This document shows, in pieces, positions 32,711-43,785 of a DNA stretch of 64,000 nt. The position numbers were made by a program, and so were the translations under genes. The notes under the pieces are model-generated. The model was not told the origin of the DNA, searched no databases, and saw nothing but the letters and a program-made list of their open reading frames with translations. This DNA comes from Knoxdaviesia capensis (lineage: Eukaryota; Ascomycota; Sordariomycetes; Microascales; Gondwanamycetaceae): contig LNGK01000004.1 of the NCBI GenBank assembly GCA_001510575.1, forward strand, positions 2,536,579 to 2,600,578, read 5' to 3'. Positions within the stretch are counted from its first letter, which is position 1. Each line of letters begins with the position of its first letter.

Positions 32711-34376
32711 ATGGCAAATGACCATCTTCTCACCGACGACTATGTTGCCGAGATGCTGGCCAGGGACGCTGCCAACAGCTCGGCCAAGTACTCGACTGTC
32801 GGGCTGAGTGCGTATAACGCTGAAAAGAAGTACGTCGTATTCTCTGGTGCCGTGCCGTGCCTGCATGTGCTTGCAGACAGCCCGGCCGTCCGGGCTGCCT
32901 ATTAGCACACCACCCCCCGTCCAGCGCGCAATATCTAACCGGCCGCGGTGCTCCACATGCAACAGGCCTGCCAATACCCCGCGCCCAAACACACGCTTCC
33001 TCCGACACATCATCCGCGACACCACCGCCCACAACGCTGCCCTGCTTGCGCGCGAGGCGAACGAGTCCAAGGAGCGCCTGCGAGAGCTCGAGAAGGAGGA
33101 GGAGCGCAAGCGCCGCCGCTACGTCGGTCGCGGCGCGGCAGATATCTCGTCGTCAAACGATATTCGCCGCCGCCAGTTCGGAAACATCCATGCTATCCTG
33201 AGCGGGAACGGGCCTCGCCGGGCTCCCCAGACGGCGTCCTCGTCCAGCCGGGACTGCGGGACCACGGGTGGTGCGCGCGATGCGAAGCGCCGTACCGACA
33301 CCGATACCAGCGACCGCGAGGATGACCTGGTGACGACGGACTCGCCGCGCCGCCGGGGCCGGCTGGTGGAAGACCCCGAGCACACCGACTCTGCGGCGTC
33401 AGATCACCACGACCGCCACCGCCGGCGACACCCCCGGTCGGCCCCTAGCCGGAGCGAGCACGACGGCGCCGAGAGGGCCGGCGAGTCGAGCTCGCGGACT
33501 CGGCGGCACCGGCGTGTGGGATCGCCGGACTCCTCGGTCGACGACACAAGCCGCCACCACCACCACCGCCGCCGGAGACCGCGGCATGACTCGGCCCACG
33601 ATAGCAGCGGGGGGAGCAAGCCGCGGGATGACCGTAGCCGGTCGCCGCAGCGGTCGTCCAGCCACCGGAGCCGCCACAGCCACCACAGCCACCGGCACCG
33701 CACCGAGACCCACGTGCACCACCACCACGGCAGCACGAGTCGCTCGAGACATCACCATGCCGCGGATGCGAATGACGCGCCGACGCCGACGGATTCGCCG
33801 CGCGCGGAGTCGTCGGACCCGCTGTCGGACTTCATCGGCCCGGCGCCGGTGCACAGCTCGGCTCGCCCGCGCGGCCGCGGGACCACTGCGTCGTTCTCAG
33901 GCATCGACCAGCGCTTTGCGACAGACTACGACCCGCGCACGGACGTTGAGCCTCCCGCCGACCTCCTTGCCGCTGCCCCCGTCCCACCAGCATCCGCCAC
34001 CACACCCAACACCACGTCCTCCGCGTCTGCCGCGGCGGCGTCCGGTGCCCCACAACATCTCCCGGGCACGCCGCCCGGCACAGCGCCGGATGCACGCTCT
34101 GGGGAGGCGTGGGACGACGCCATCGAGGCGTTCCGGGACCGCCAGCGGCTGCGGGTTGTGCAGGCGGCGCGGCTCCGGGCGGCGGGGTTCTCGGAGGGCG
34201 AGGTCGAGCGGTGGAAAGACGGCAGCGCGTCGGCGGCGGCCACGGCGGCGCTGGCGGACCCGGCGACAGCGCCGCGGGGGGTGGAGGGCGATATCGACGC
34301 GGTGCAGTGGCGCAAGCAGGGCGAGCAGCGCGATTGGGATGCAGGGAAGGCTGAGTGGACCAAGAAGAAGTTCTGA
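32711..34376 (+). CDS. RS/His-rich nuclear-type protein, NTRFLRHIIRDT motif
   Basis: Two exons, 32711-32829 and 32966-34376, give 509 residues. Splicing joins STVGLSAYNAEKK to PANTPRPNTRFLRHIIRDT, followed by HNAALLAREANESKERLREL, a block I recognise as conserved across fungi. A charged helix follows, then a long Arg/Ser/His/Asp region (about residues 160-330) with RS, RH and HHHH clusters. The C-terminal region has EAWDDAIEAFRDRQRLRVVQ, RLRAAGF and a WRKQGEQRDWDAGK ending. RS-type domains and the lack of signal or membrane segments suggest a nuclear RNA-processing role, but that is inference and I cannot name the protein. The 136-bp intron has donor GTACGT and acceptor AACAG. Confidence 0.75.
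32830..32965 (+). other. Intron of the RS/His-rich gene
   Basis: 136 bp, donor GTACGT, CTAAC branch point near 32934, acceptor AACAG, phase 2. Confidence 0.85.
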
Positions 34377-35256
34377 TGGCGGTTCAGTCTGGCTGTATGC
34401 ATGAGCCCGGACATTTCCACCCATACGCGCTACCTGTGCCCTCTCCTTATACTTCCTGCTGGCCTCCTGTCTGTGCCTGTCTGGCCTAGTAAATAGCAGA
34501 CGAACTTTGTAGATTTCCAATACCATGCATATGATACCCCTTCACATCATCACTTCTACTATGCAAAATGCGGTACTTGGTGTATATTTGATTGAACAAC
34601 TAGCAAACTGGAGATTTAACAGAACCCAAAAAAGCACAATCATAAAAAGGGGCTCATAACTTCCACCTTCACACCCCTTTTGAGCCCCAACCTTTCACCT
34701 TCAACACCGTGTTCTTCCTTAAAGGAGAGAAGCCCAAGTCCTTCGCTAAAGCCACCCTCCTCAAAGTGGCTCTTGGGGATAGGAACAAGGACACATAAAA
34801 CTAGGAGATGTGCTTAGGGAGTCGTAACAAGCACATCAGAGAAGGGAAATAGGGGAGCCATAACCAAAAACCAGAAATTAAGATATAACAAAAAGAAAAG
34901 ACAAAAAATAGAAAAAGAAAAACCAGAAAAGCTAAGAGGAAAGGAGACTCCAGACATCTAGCAACTAGACTTCATAGTTCTCATGAGTTCTTTTTTATGA
35001 GGGTTTTGGGGGGTTTTCTTCCTTTTTTTTGGTCTTTGTAGCTGATAATCAAAAGAGAAAGCAAGTCCAAACAATTCATCTAAGAAAATGTGAAAACGGG
35101 GGAATAGTGATGATTGAGAAAAGAAACTAGAATAGTGTATAAGAATGGTTTTAGGGGATACAGAAGCACAAGCAGAAAAAGCAAGAAATCTCCAGTTGCG
35201 AAAGAGACAAAATCAGGAGGGGACTAGAGTCCACCCTGCTCCGGGCCGGCATTCAG
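34377..35256. other. Convergent 3' intergenic region
   Basis: A-rich sequence between two convergent genes. The AAAA/GAAAA-rich block at 34860-34940 is on the 3' side of both. No gene is seen. Confidence 0.55.
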
Positions 35257-38200
35257 TCAGGTCTGGCCCTCATCCGGGGGACGGGGGTAGCTTTCAAAAT
35301 GGCTACAAGATAGAGAGAGAAGCAGAGCAGCCGGCGTTAGCAGAGCTCGGCAGCAATGGCAGAGGGAGGAGTGAGCGGGCAGGGGGACCCCGGAACTTAC
35401 TACCGCGGCGACGGGCCCCGGTTGTAGGCCGACGACCCGGCGCTGCCGGACTGGTCGTCGCGCGGCGAGCGCGGGCGGCCGCGGCGCTCGTCGTCCGGGC
35501 GGCGCGACGACGACATCGAGAACGGGTAGTAGTAGCCGGCGCCGCTCTCGCTGCCGGAGTCGTTGTCGGCGTTCTCGTCCTCCTCCTCCTCGGCAACAGC
35601 TGGAGTGTGTGTTAGTGGATGGCCCGTTTCTTTTTGTTTGTGGAAGTCCACTCCGTCTGGTATGCGATGGTGCACGGTGAGACGGGAATGAGCAGGGAGG
35701 AGAAGACAGACAAACTTACTGTGTAAATGGCTGGAGTGGAACGCTCCGCCGTCGCTGTGGTGGACCGACGGGCCGGGAGTCGCCGCGTGCACAAGGGCCG
35801 GCGTCATCAGCATCGGCGGCGGGGGAACCCAGTTCTGTCCCGGCGGCGGGAAGATCTGATCCAGGGTGAGGTACTGCTCGTTGTCCTCCTCGTGGGCAGG
35901 CGCCGAGTCAGCCATGGCGGAGTCGCCCTCGGCGTCCGTGGCCGCGGTGTTGTGGACCGCAGGTGGGGCCGGGGCCGGGGCCGGAGTGGATCCGCCGGGG
36001 CCGGTGGCTGCCTCGGCCTCGGCAGCACCGGAGTCGGTGGCGGCGGTAATTTCCTCGGCGGCGCTGGTGCCGATGGCGGCCGTGACTTCTTCTTCTGCGG
36101 CAGTGGCCTCCCCCATGACAATGTCGTGCTTAACGGGGATGGTGTTGGCGCCCTCGCCAGCGACAGTGGTCTCCGGACTGGCGGCACTGGTGCCGGTGGC
36201 AGCAGCAACGACAGCCGCACCAGCTACAACAGCAGCTTCCCCACCACCGCTGCCCGAGGCAGCAATACTTCCCTCGGCGGCCGCGCCACTAGTCGCAGCC
36301 TCGCCCTCACCGACAACCGTCCCCTCGGCGTCTCGCGCAGCAACGCCACCGGGGCCGTCGCTGCGGGCAGCACCAGCCTCGGCGACCGCATAGCCATCGG
36401 CGTGGTGCTCAGCGGGCCCGGCGTCCTCGCGTACGCGGACGCTCGACTCTACTTCTTGATGCACGGGCGGCAGCGCGTGGTTAGCTATGGACTCATCGGC
36501 ATAGTGGTAGTGGTGCGCGTGGAAGTGGTGGTAGGCCGTGGCAGCGAGGGCGATGCCTGCGGGGGGGTCGACGGCGTTGGCGTGCGCCTCGCGGCGGCGG
36601 TGCTCGGCAAACAGCACGTCGCGGAAGGCGGCGTGCTGCTGCGCGGGACCGCTGCCGCCGCCGCCGCCGTTCAGCAACGCCATCTGCGCCGGCTGCAGCC
36701 GCATGACGTAGTGGATGTGATGGTGGTGGTGGTGGTGGTGGAAGTGGTGCACGGCGGCGGCGTCGTCAAACACTTGGTTGGGGGGCTGGGACATGTGGGT
36801 GGTGGTCGAGTCTGTCGGGGACGCGGGCGCCCGGGACGACGGGGCCGGGGACGAGGGGGCCGTGGACGGGGCGGGGGCAGGGGAGGCCGGATGAGCCGGA
36901 GGAGGAGGAGGAGGAGGTGGGGGGAGCGGGGCTGCGGGACCGGGCGGCACGGCAGGAGACCCGGGGGCGGTCACGGCTGCAGAAGGGCGCGGTCCCACTT
37001 CATTTTGAACAGCAGCACTAGCACCTGTGACCAGTTGGGAAAATGATTGTCATTATTCGAGAGTCTTCAGAGCAGAACTCGCACGCGCAAGCCCTCCAGG
37101 AGGAAGTGATGATGGACCCACTGAGTTTGGTAGTGTCATGTCTCCATCAGAGGGTTCTCGCAGCTCACCGTTTGGAAGCACGTAGCGCAGCTCCGGCAGC
37201 GGGATGGGCGGCCCGTTCTGGAGGTAGATGTACGGCGGGCCCTGACCCGGGGCGCTGCCACTGCCGTTGGCGCCGGCGTGGGCGGCCGACGGGGTTGGGG
37301 TTGTTGTGGCAGCGGCGGCGGCGGCGGGCTGGGCCGTGGCCGACGATGAGGCGGGTGAGGCGCCGCCGGTCTCGGGCGCGGCGGTCGGGTTAGTAACTAA
37401 AGGCATGTTGTCGGGGGCTTCTTCGTCTTCGCTGCCGCCGCCGGGGCTGGCGGACGCCGGGCTGGCCTGGGCCTGGTCGGCCGAGGGAGCTATCGAGGGC
37501 ATGAGCTGCGACGAGGAGCTCGGGATGGGGGCCTGGATGCGGTCCGGGGCCGGGGCCGGGCCAGTGGCAATGTTATGCGGCATGGCTTCAAACAGATTGG
37601 CTGCTTCGAGGAAATGCTGGGTTTGCAGTAGCAGAGCGCGGCTGGTCAACGGGTAGATGGGAGCGGGCATGTACAGACGGTGGCTGGGGTAGGACGCGCG
37701 TCTGGAGGGCACTGGGGACGAGAGAGGCTCCTCGTTGTCAGAGTCTGGGTAGAAGGACTCCACGGATGGGGTGGAGAAATGGGATTGAAGGTTCTCCCGC
37801 GGGCTGTCAGGCCGGACGTAGGGCGGACGCAGAATGATCCGGGGAGACGAGGTTCTTATGAAGAACGGGTGCTGGACGTGGAGGGTCTGCGAGGGCGAGG
37901 GAGCATTGACCGGCGGCTGTGCACGAATCGGCGAGACTTCAGGGAGGGTGGGCGAAGAGGCGCGAGATGGAGCAGTGTGATAGTCGAGATCGGCCAGATC
38001 AGATTCGACGGGGGACGATGAGGTTACACCCGACAGCCAGTTGTTTGCGATGTGGCTGTTGTAACCGGTGTCCGCAAAAGTTTGGCGATTACTAGATTGG
38101 GCACTCGACGGGCGGCTGTGACCAATGGCTGGCGAGGCAAAGGAGGTAAGAGAGGCGCCGACGGCGGCGTCAAGAGGGGAGCGGACAGCGGAGAACGGGG

Positions 38201-39224
38201 CGGTAAACAGGCGGGCTGGGGCAAAGTCGTCAAAGTCGTCAGCATCTGTGTAACGGGCTCTGAAGGGCCGCGGGCCGGAGGCAACGGGCAGCAGAGGCCG
38301 GTAACGGCGCAGAGCCACGGGCGGTGCTTCCTCGAAGGGGAGAAAGGCCAAGTTGGTGCGCGGGGGGAGCGTGCCGGTCAGACAGACGGCGGCGGTGGAG
38401 GGGCCGGCGGCGGAGTGAGACGCGGCAGTGGCAGCAGTGGCAGCAGCGGCAGCAGCGGCAGCAGCAGCGACTGGAGACGGGGACGGAAAGGATATCAGAG
38501 AGAAGGAATCTGCAGTCAAGGCGGCAGAATTAGCTCTGGAATGCAAGGCAGACAGCAGCGGGGGCGAGCGGGTGGGCGTGGAGGCAGTAGACGAGGAGAG
38601 CGGAGAGGGGGGGAAGTCGGCACGCGCAGGGGGCAGAGACACCGATGATCTCAGGACGGGGAGCGGAGGTAGCGGAATGGTGGGCGGCGGGAACGGGGGC
38701 GGGGAGTGCAGGTGGGAGGAGAGGTGCGGGAAGGACGACGCCGGCACGGGCAGCAACGACGGCGGCGGATGCGACGACGACGGGGCTGGACGGGCTGCCG
38801 GCAGACGGGCGAGCGGACAGAGGGGGAGAGACCTCAACGGCAGAGGCCGGGGACGAGGACGGCGAGACGAAGCAGCGGAAGCAGAAGCAGAAGCAGAAGA
38901 AGACGAAGCAAGAGAGGCCGAGGAGGGAGAGGTGGAAGACGGCGGGGGTTGCGATGGATGAGAAGCAGAGGAGGTGGAGGAGGAGGAAGAAGAGGACGAA
39001 GACGAAGAAGAGGGAGAAGAGAGGGAATATGGGCGAGGGAAATGTGCGGGTGGGGGAGACGAATTTATAGAGATTGCCGTACGGTCACACAAGAATTCGT
39101 CTTCATGCTCATAGGACGTCGCGCGGCGCGATGCAGGCCGGGGCAAAACCGTCGGGTCTGCAGTGGCTGCAACCTGGACACGAGAACCAGGGTAGGTCGT
39201 TTTGGGGATAGCGTGGGCAGCCAT
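35257..39224 (-). CDS. Large disordered Pro/Ser/Ala-rich protein
   Basis: Four minus-strand exons: 39224-37169, 37024-35720, 35599-35401 and 35302-35257; 1,201 residues. Introns of 144, 120 and 98 bp use GTGAGC, GTAAGT and GTAAGT. The last has a CTAAC branch and adds a short tail, YHFESYPRPPDEGQT, after an apparent stop in exon 3. The N-terminus reads MAAHAIPKTTYPGSRVQVAA. Most of the protein is Ser/Pro/Ala low complexity, with islands that look conserved: YEHEDEFLCDRTAI, PPIPLPELRYVLPNGELREP (across the first junction) and LTLDQIFPPPGQNWVPPPP. A HHFHHHHHHHHIHY stretch lies in exon 2. No catalytic domain, signal peptide or membrane helix is seen. It may be a regulatory or scaffold protein. 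The start is the first ATG after a long CT-rich leader; the frame is open upstream only because that leader is low complexity. Confidence 0.65.
35303..35400 (-). other. Intron 3 of the disordered-protein gene
   Basis: 98 bp, donor GTAAGT, branch CTAAC, pyrimidine tract, acceptor TTGTAG. If unspliced, translation ends at the TAG at 35400-35402, so both forms are conceivable. Confidence 0.6.
35600..35719 (-). other. Intron 2 of the disordered-protein gene
   Basis: 120 bp (divisible by three and open), donor GTAAGT, acceptor CTCCAG, so retention would add residues without a frameshift. Confidence 0.7.
37025..37168 (-). other. Intron 1 of the disordered-protein gene
   Basis: 144 bp, donor GTGAGC, acceptor GTCACAG, phase 1. 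It contains in-frame stops if retained. Confidence 0.75.
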
Positions 39225-39315
39225 TGGAGACAGCACAGAGGAGAGAAGGGGAGGAGGAGGAGGATACAGAGATAGAGAGGAGTGGAGAGGTGCGAAGACA
39301 AGAAGAGAACAAGAG

Positions 39316-39409
39316 CGAGCAGAGAGTAGAGAGCAGAGAGTAGAGAGCAGAGAGTAGAGAGCAGAGAGTAGAGAGCAGAGAGTCGAGAGTAGAGAGCGGA
39401 GAGTCGAGG
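39316..39409 (-). repeat. 14-bp tandem repeat (GCAGAGAGTAGAGA)
   Basis: About six imperfect copies of a 14-bp unit, 5' of the disordered-protein gene. Confidence 0.75.
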
Positions 39410-39429
39410 AAACAAAAGAGAGATAGATA

Positions 39430-39442
<13 letters not shown>

Positions 39443-39484
<42 letters not shown>
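39443..39484. repeat. (AG)n microsatellite
   Basis: About 21 AG units. Confidence 0.95.
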
Positions 39485-39485
<1 letters not shown>

Positions 39486-40367
39486 AAGGAGGGCAACCGA
39501 GAGCAGACAAGAGAAAACAGAGAAGTGATATCTGACAGCTGAGAAGCGACAAAGTGAGCAGCACAAGAAGACACAGCAGAACAAGACACAGAGCGAACAA
39601 GACACAGGGCGAACAAGACGTCGGTTGTGACAGATAGAGAATGACACAGTAGAAGAGAGAAAGGCTGAAGGCAAGATACTCAGTGAAGCAGACAGCAGAA
39701 GACAAGAGCAGAGAGCAAGTAGACTCAGTAGCGAGCAGAGAACAGCCGAAGAGCGTGAAGAAGGCGAAGAAGAGATATAACGGAGAGACACGGAAAAACA
39801 AGAGCGGACAGACGAGAAAGGAAGAGGGCCACGACGAGGTCTAAATAGGGCCGCTCAAGAAGACCTACACAGCAGAACCCACAGACAGACAGAGAGGCAG
39901 GGAGAGACACACACACACACACACCCGCAAACGAGACGAAATGAAAAGGGGGGGGGGGAAGAGCGAGGACGAACAACCACGAAGACGAACAGACCACCAC
40001 CGGCGGATAATGCACACAGCTGACGAGGGGAGAAACACGGCCAAACGAAGAGAAGCGAGGGCCGGAAGGATAGGGAAAAAGGAAAGTCAGGAGAGGTCAA
40101 ACGGCGATTGATGACGTGGGACAGGGGGAGAGACCAACGAACACACGAACGAACGGACGAACGAACGAGCGGGCATGGGCTGGCGGGCAGAAGACGGGTG
40201 AGGGGAGAGAGAGACAGACAGACAGATTCAGAGAGAGAGAGTGTGTGTGCTTGTATACGTGAGAGACATACAGATAGAGACACAGGCAGACGGATAAGGG
40301 ACCACCAGCGGAAGACAGAGAGAGGGTGACAAGGGGGACAACAAACGACGAACAGCCACACGAGCCG

Positions 40368-40370
<3 letters not shown>

Positions 40371-40405
<35 letters not shown>
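40371..40405. repeat. (AG)n microsatellite
   Basis: About 17 AG units just upstream of the assembly gap. Confidence 0.95.
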
Positions 40406-40408
<3 letters not shown>

Positions 40409-40474
40409 CAGACAGGAAATAACCGGTTCAAACAAGACATTGACCGGGGGAAAGAGACGGGCGGGGGGGGGGGG

Positions 40475-40579
40475 NNNNNNNNNNNNNNNNNNNNNNNNNN
40501 NNNNNNNNNNNNNNNNNNNNNNNNNNNNNNNNNNNNNNNNNNNNNNNNNNNNNNNNNNNNNNNNNNNNNNNNNNNNNNN
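40475..40579. other. Assembly gap (N run) between poly-G tracts
   Basis: 105 unresolved bases, with 12 or so G on each side. The unresolved sequence is probably G-rich and structured. Confidence 0.95.
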
Positions 40580-40723
40580 GGGGGGGGGGGGGGTGTGTGT
40601 GCGTGTGTATATTCAGGGGTTTACATGTCAGTATATATATATATATATATCTTGTTGTTGGTGCAGCTATCCAGAGGCCAGAGCTCTGAGATATCCAGGC
40701 ATGGAAGACGAGACACCACCAGC

Positions 40724-40780
40724 CTCTCTCTCTCTCTCGCTCTCTCTCTCTTCCTCTCTCGCTCTCTTGCTCTCGCTCTT
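40724..40780. repeat. (TC)n imperfect microsatellite
   Basis: TC units with occasional G interruptions. Confidence 0.9.
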
Positions 40781-41757
40781 GGAGGGGGGGGGGGCGTGTG
40801 TGGACGAGCCTCAGCCAGAACCACTCGTTTGGGGGGCTTTCCGAGGGAGACAACGCCGGCAAACATGCAAGAAGCGGCCAGGAGAAACGAAAACAACAAG
40901 TGATAAGCGGAAGAGAGAAAAGAAAAAAAAGGAAATCAGAAGCGGGAGACCAGAAAAAAGAAGCAGTTGTGAGCACCGGCGGCCGCAGGGTCAGATGGCG
41001 TTTGTCTGCGGCGGCCAACGGTCGCATATGGCTGAGCGGTCTGGCTGGGCGAGAGTCGCCGGGCGAGGGCAGTATCCGCGGGGAAAGAGATCACGACGGC
41101 AGAAGTGAGAGGGAGAGAGCAGGAGAGAAGAAAGAGGACGCGGTGGGTGAGTGAGTGGGAGAATCAACCAGAGGAAGCACCCGCGGCGAGGGCGTGAGAG
41201 GTCGACGGGGACGGGGCGGGCACACACTCGCTCGCAAACGGGCGGGTTCTGCAGAGCCTTTTTTTTTCCTGTCTTCATTTTATTCAATTGCGTTCTCTAA
41301 TTTCTCTATTTTCATTTTCATTTTTCAGTTTTATTCCATTTTTAGTTTCCTATTTCGCAAGAAGAGGGGAAATCGGCCTCTTGCATTAGGGTCCCCAGCA
41401 ACGGCTCACAGCGGACGCCGGCAGCCAGAGAGAGAGAGACAGACGGGATAGAAGGCCGTATCGAATGGTGCCCAAGAAACCTTGACCAGATTGATCAATG
41501 ATATGGCAGGGTGTCTGGAGCAAGTTCCCCCTTCCGACCGGGGCCGTCGGTCAGGGTGAAGAAGGCCACTTCGGGATATTCGCGATGGTCTCTGTTCTTT
41601 TTCAATTCTGCCTCTTGTTTTTTTTATTTTTGTTTCTATATTCTATCTCTGGCTCTCAGCATATATATACCACACGCTCTCTGGAGGGGAAGATGCAAGG
41701 CGAGCAGCCAAGACGCCAACCGCCTGCAGGCCCGGCAAGATTGGCCCATCACCATAC

Positions 41758-41784
41758 GTGTGTGTGTGTGTGTGTGTGTGTGTG
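41758..41784. repeat. (TG)n microsatellite
   Basis: About 13 TG units. Confidence 0.95.
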
Positions 41785-42103
41785 GTATTTTGTATTTTGT
41801 ATTTTTATTTTATTTATTTTTTGGCTGGGCTTCTGCTTTGGGCCTCGTACATGTGCGTATTTTTCCCACACGTCGTTTTTAGGTTGGCATGCAGTCATGG
41901 ACAAGAAAGAGAGCAAGGAAAAGATATAAAGAAGATATAAAGAGAGACACACAGACAGTATGTGGAAGTATATAGTGTGCAGGCAAAAGTGACAGCTCGA
42001 ATTGGTGATTTCTGATAGACTATCTGTGAACAATCATACTGAGCGAGTTGACATGTACCTTTCTGGGTCCAGGATGTGGCCAGAATGTCCTCTCCCCAGA
42101 CAT

Positions 42104-42126
42104 ACACACACACACACACACACACA
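42104..42126. repeat. (AC)n microsatellite
   Basis: About 11 AC units just 3' of the small basic-protein gene. Confidence 0.95.
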
Positions 42127-42153
42127 AACCAGGCAGAAAACCCACCCCCTCCC

Positions 42154-43047
42154 TTACTTGAACTGCGCAGGCCCAGCCTCCTCCTGCTCCTCCGGCCCGG
42201 CAGCCGCGCCCGCCGCCGCCGCCGCCGCCGCCGACGCCACCTCCGCCCAGGGGATGCCGGGCGCGTAGTCGGTGTTGTTGGCCGCGACGGCCGCCGCCGC
42301 CTGGCCGGACACCGAGAAGCCGTCGCCGGAAATTGCCAGCCCGGACGCGTCGGCCATCTCGCGCAGCATGGCGAGCAGCGCCGCCTTGTCGGCCCCCGCG
42401 TCGGAGTCGTCGGCCGCGCCGCCGTCGCCGGTGGTTGCCGCGGTCTTGCGTTTCTGGTTGCGGCTCTTGCGGCTGCGGGGCTTCGTCTTGCTGGCGGCGG
42501 CGGCGGCACTTCCTGATGCTGCTGACGATGAAGACGCGCTGGCGGCGGGCGCGGGCTCGGACACGTCGACGCCGGCGTGGATGTCGTAGATGCGGCCGTC
42601 CGGGCCGCGTACCACCACATCGGCGTCCCATGACTGGTCGGCAGCGGACATGTCTGCAGGCGGCTGCAATTTGAGGGGTGGGGGGGCGGGGGTGCCACCA
42701 GTCAGTTTCAGGAGCGTGAGACAGAGAGACACATAGGACCCAGGGAGACACAAGCAGCTACGACTTACACGCGGGCCATAGGTGTCGGCAGCCCAGGCGG
42801 CAAAGGCGGCAGCCTCGGCCATGAAGGCGGTCGGGTCGACGGTGGGGTCGACGGTGGGGCGAAAGGCCAGCGCCTCGGGCGGCAGATCGGGGTAGTAGCC
42901 CATGGGCACAGTCGAGAGGCCAGCGCTGGGGGCAGCGGGGGCCACAGTGGCAGCAGCAGAAGCTGTGGACGCAGACACCGGCTTCACGCGCGCCGACGAC
43001 GTGATGGCCACCTGCTTGGCGAGTCTTTTGTTCCTGTTGGACGGCAT
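42154..43047 (-). CDS. Small basic/Ala-rich protein, function unknown
   Basis: Two minus-strand exons, 43047-42769 and 42663-42154; 262 residues. The start is MPSNRNKRLAKQVAITSSAR, a basic N-terminus like that of nucleolar or RNA-associated proteins. The middle has YYPDLPPEALAFRPTVDPT and SWDADVVVRGPDGRIYDIHA. Then follow an Ala/Ser tract, a strongly basic KTKPRSRKSRNQKRKT cluster that could be a nuclear localisation signal, and an Ala/Glu-rich C-terminus. No known domain is recognised. The intron (105 bp, donor GTAAGT, acceptor TGCAG) is a multiple of three and open, so retention would insert 35 residues. A TATATAG box inside a 12-bp palindrome lies about 350 bp upstream. Confidence 0.6.
   Translation of the reverse strand: MPSNRNKRLAKQVAITSSARVKPVSASTASAAATVAPAAPSAGLSTVPMGYYPDLPPEALAFRPTVDPTVDPTAFMAEAAAFAAWAADTYGPRVSRSCLCLPGSYVSLCLTLLKLTGGTPAPPPLKLQPPADMSAADQSWDADVVVRGPDGRIYDIHAGVDVSEPAPAASASSSSAASGSAAAAASKTKPRSRKSRNQKRKTAATTGDGGAADDSDAGADKAALLAMLREMADASGLAISGDGFSVSGQAAAAVAANNTDYAPGIPWAEVASAAAAAAAGAAAGPEEQEEAGPAQFK
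42664..42768 (-). other. Intron of the small basic-protein gene
   Basis: 105 bp, donor GTAAGT, acceptor TTGCAG, phase 0. It is open in frame, so intron retention is possible. Confidence 0.7.
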
Positions 43048-43392
43048 GATGAGCGCACAGGGAGACTGATACAGACTGAGAGATTGACACAGACGGAAAA
43101 GAAGGGTAACGACACAGCAGGCAACGGTAACGGGGGGGCCAACAATGTGGGTGGGAATGGGGGAAACGATGGATTCTGTGAAACCAACAGCTGGGCAGCC
43201 GAGGAGAGGACAGGCAGAACACAAGAAGAGGAACAGTGCAGAAGAAGACGAGGGAACACGGGATGGGAAGCCCAAGGAAATGCGGGAAAGAAAGCAGAGA
43301 AGAAGAAGAGGAGAATAAAAAAAGGAGAGAAAGAAAACGAGAGCACCGGGAGTAGGATGGAAAGAGGACGGCTGCCGCTACAAACAATCGGC

Positions 43393-43404
43393 CACTATAT
43401 AGTG
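43393..43404 (-). promoter_or_regulatory. Palindromic TATA element
   Basis: The 12-bp perfect palindrome CACTATATAGTG lies 346 bp upstream of the ATG at 43047. Confidence 0.4.
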
Positions 43405-43758
43405 CCGTTTCGTGGTCTTCTGTGCTAGGCTCGCGTGTAACGGCGTGTGCGGTTGGGTGAAGATATCTGATCTCAATGGGCGGCCGAGCTGGCTGCTGGT
43501 GTGCGTCTCGGATGATTCTTGGAGCACCGGGGAGACAGCGCACGAGGAGAGAGTGTCAAAGCAACGGGAGCTGAGACAGCATCCACCGGGAGAGGATGCC
43601 AGTACGTGGGAAGGCGAAAAGGAGAGATCCAGAGACAGGAAGTACAGCCCGTGTCAGACATCCACGAAAAGCCCCGACTTCCTCTACTGTCTCTTCTGTT
43701 TCTCCCCTCTCTCGCTTTCTCTTTTTCAGCAGACACGGCACATGTGGCGAAGCATGCC

Positions 43759-43785
43759 ACACACACACACACACACACACACACA
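43759..43785. repeat. (AC)n microsatellite
   Basis: About 13 AC units. Confidence 0.95.

Larger units (their letters stand above)
39225..42153. other. Long low-complexity leader region and assembly gap
   Basis: From about 39230 to 41250 the + strand is overwhelmingly purine, so the minus-strand gene has a CT-rich sense leader of up to 2 kb. Microsatellites occur at 39316-39409, 39443-39484, 40371-40405, 40632-40650, 40724-40780 and 41758-41784. A run of N lies at 40475-40579. No gene is supported. Confidence 0.6.

Noticed and set aside
35727..37046. 439-codon open frame on the + strand
   Set aside because: Antisense shadow of GC-rich Ala/Gly/Val codons in the disordered-protein gene; no start context or domain.
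39316..39409. CRISPR-like array
   Set aside because: Short contiguous 14-bp purine repeats without unique spacers, in a eukaryotic genome.
37053..39791. 912-codon minus-strand frame taken as one protein from 39791
   Set aside because: The part beyond 39224 is Ser/Leu low complexity from CT repeats; the ATG at 39224 after the leader is more plausible, and the 3' end is a splice junction, not the stop.
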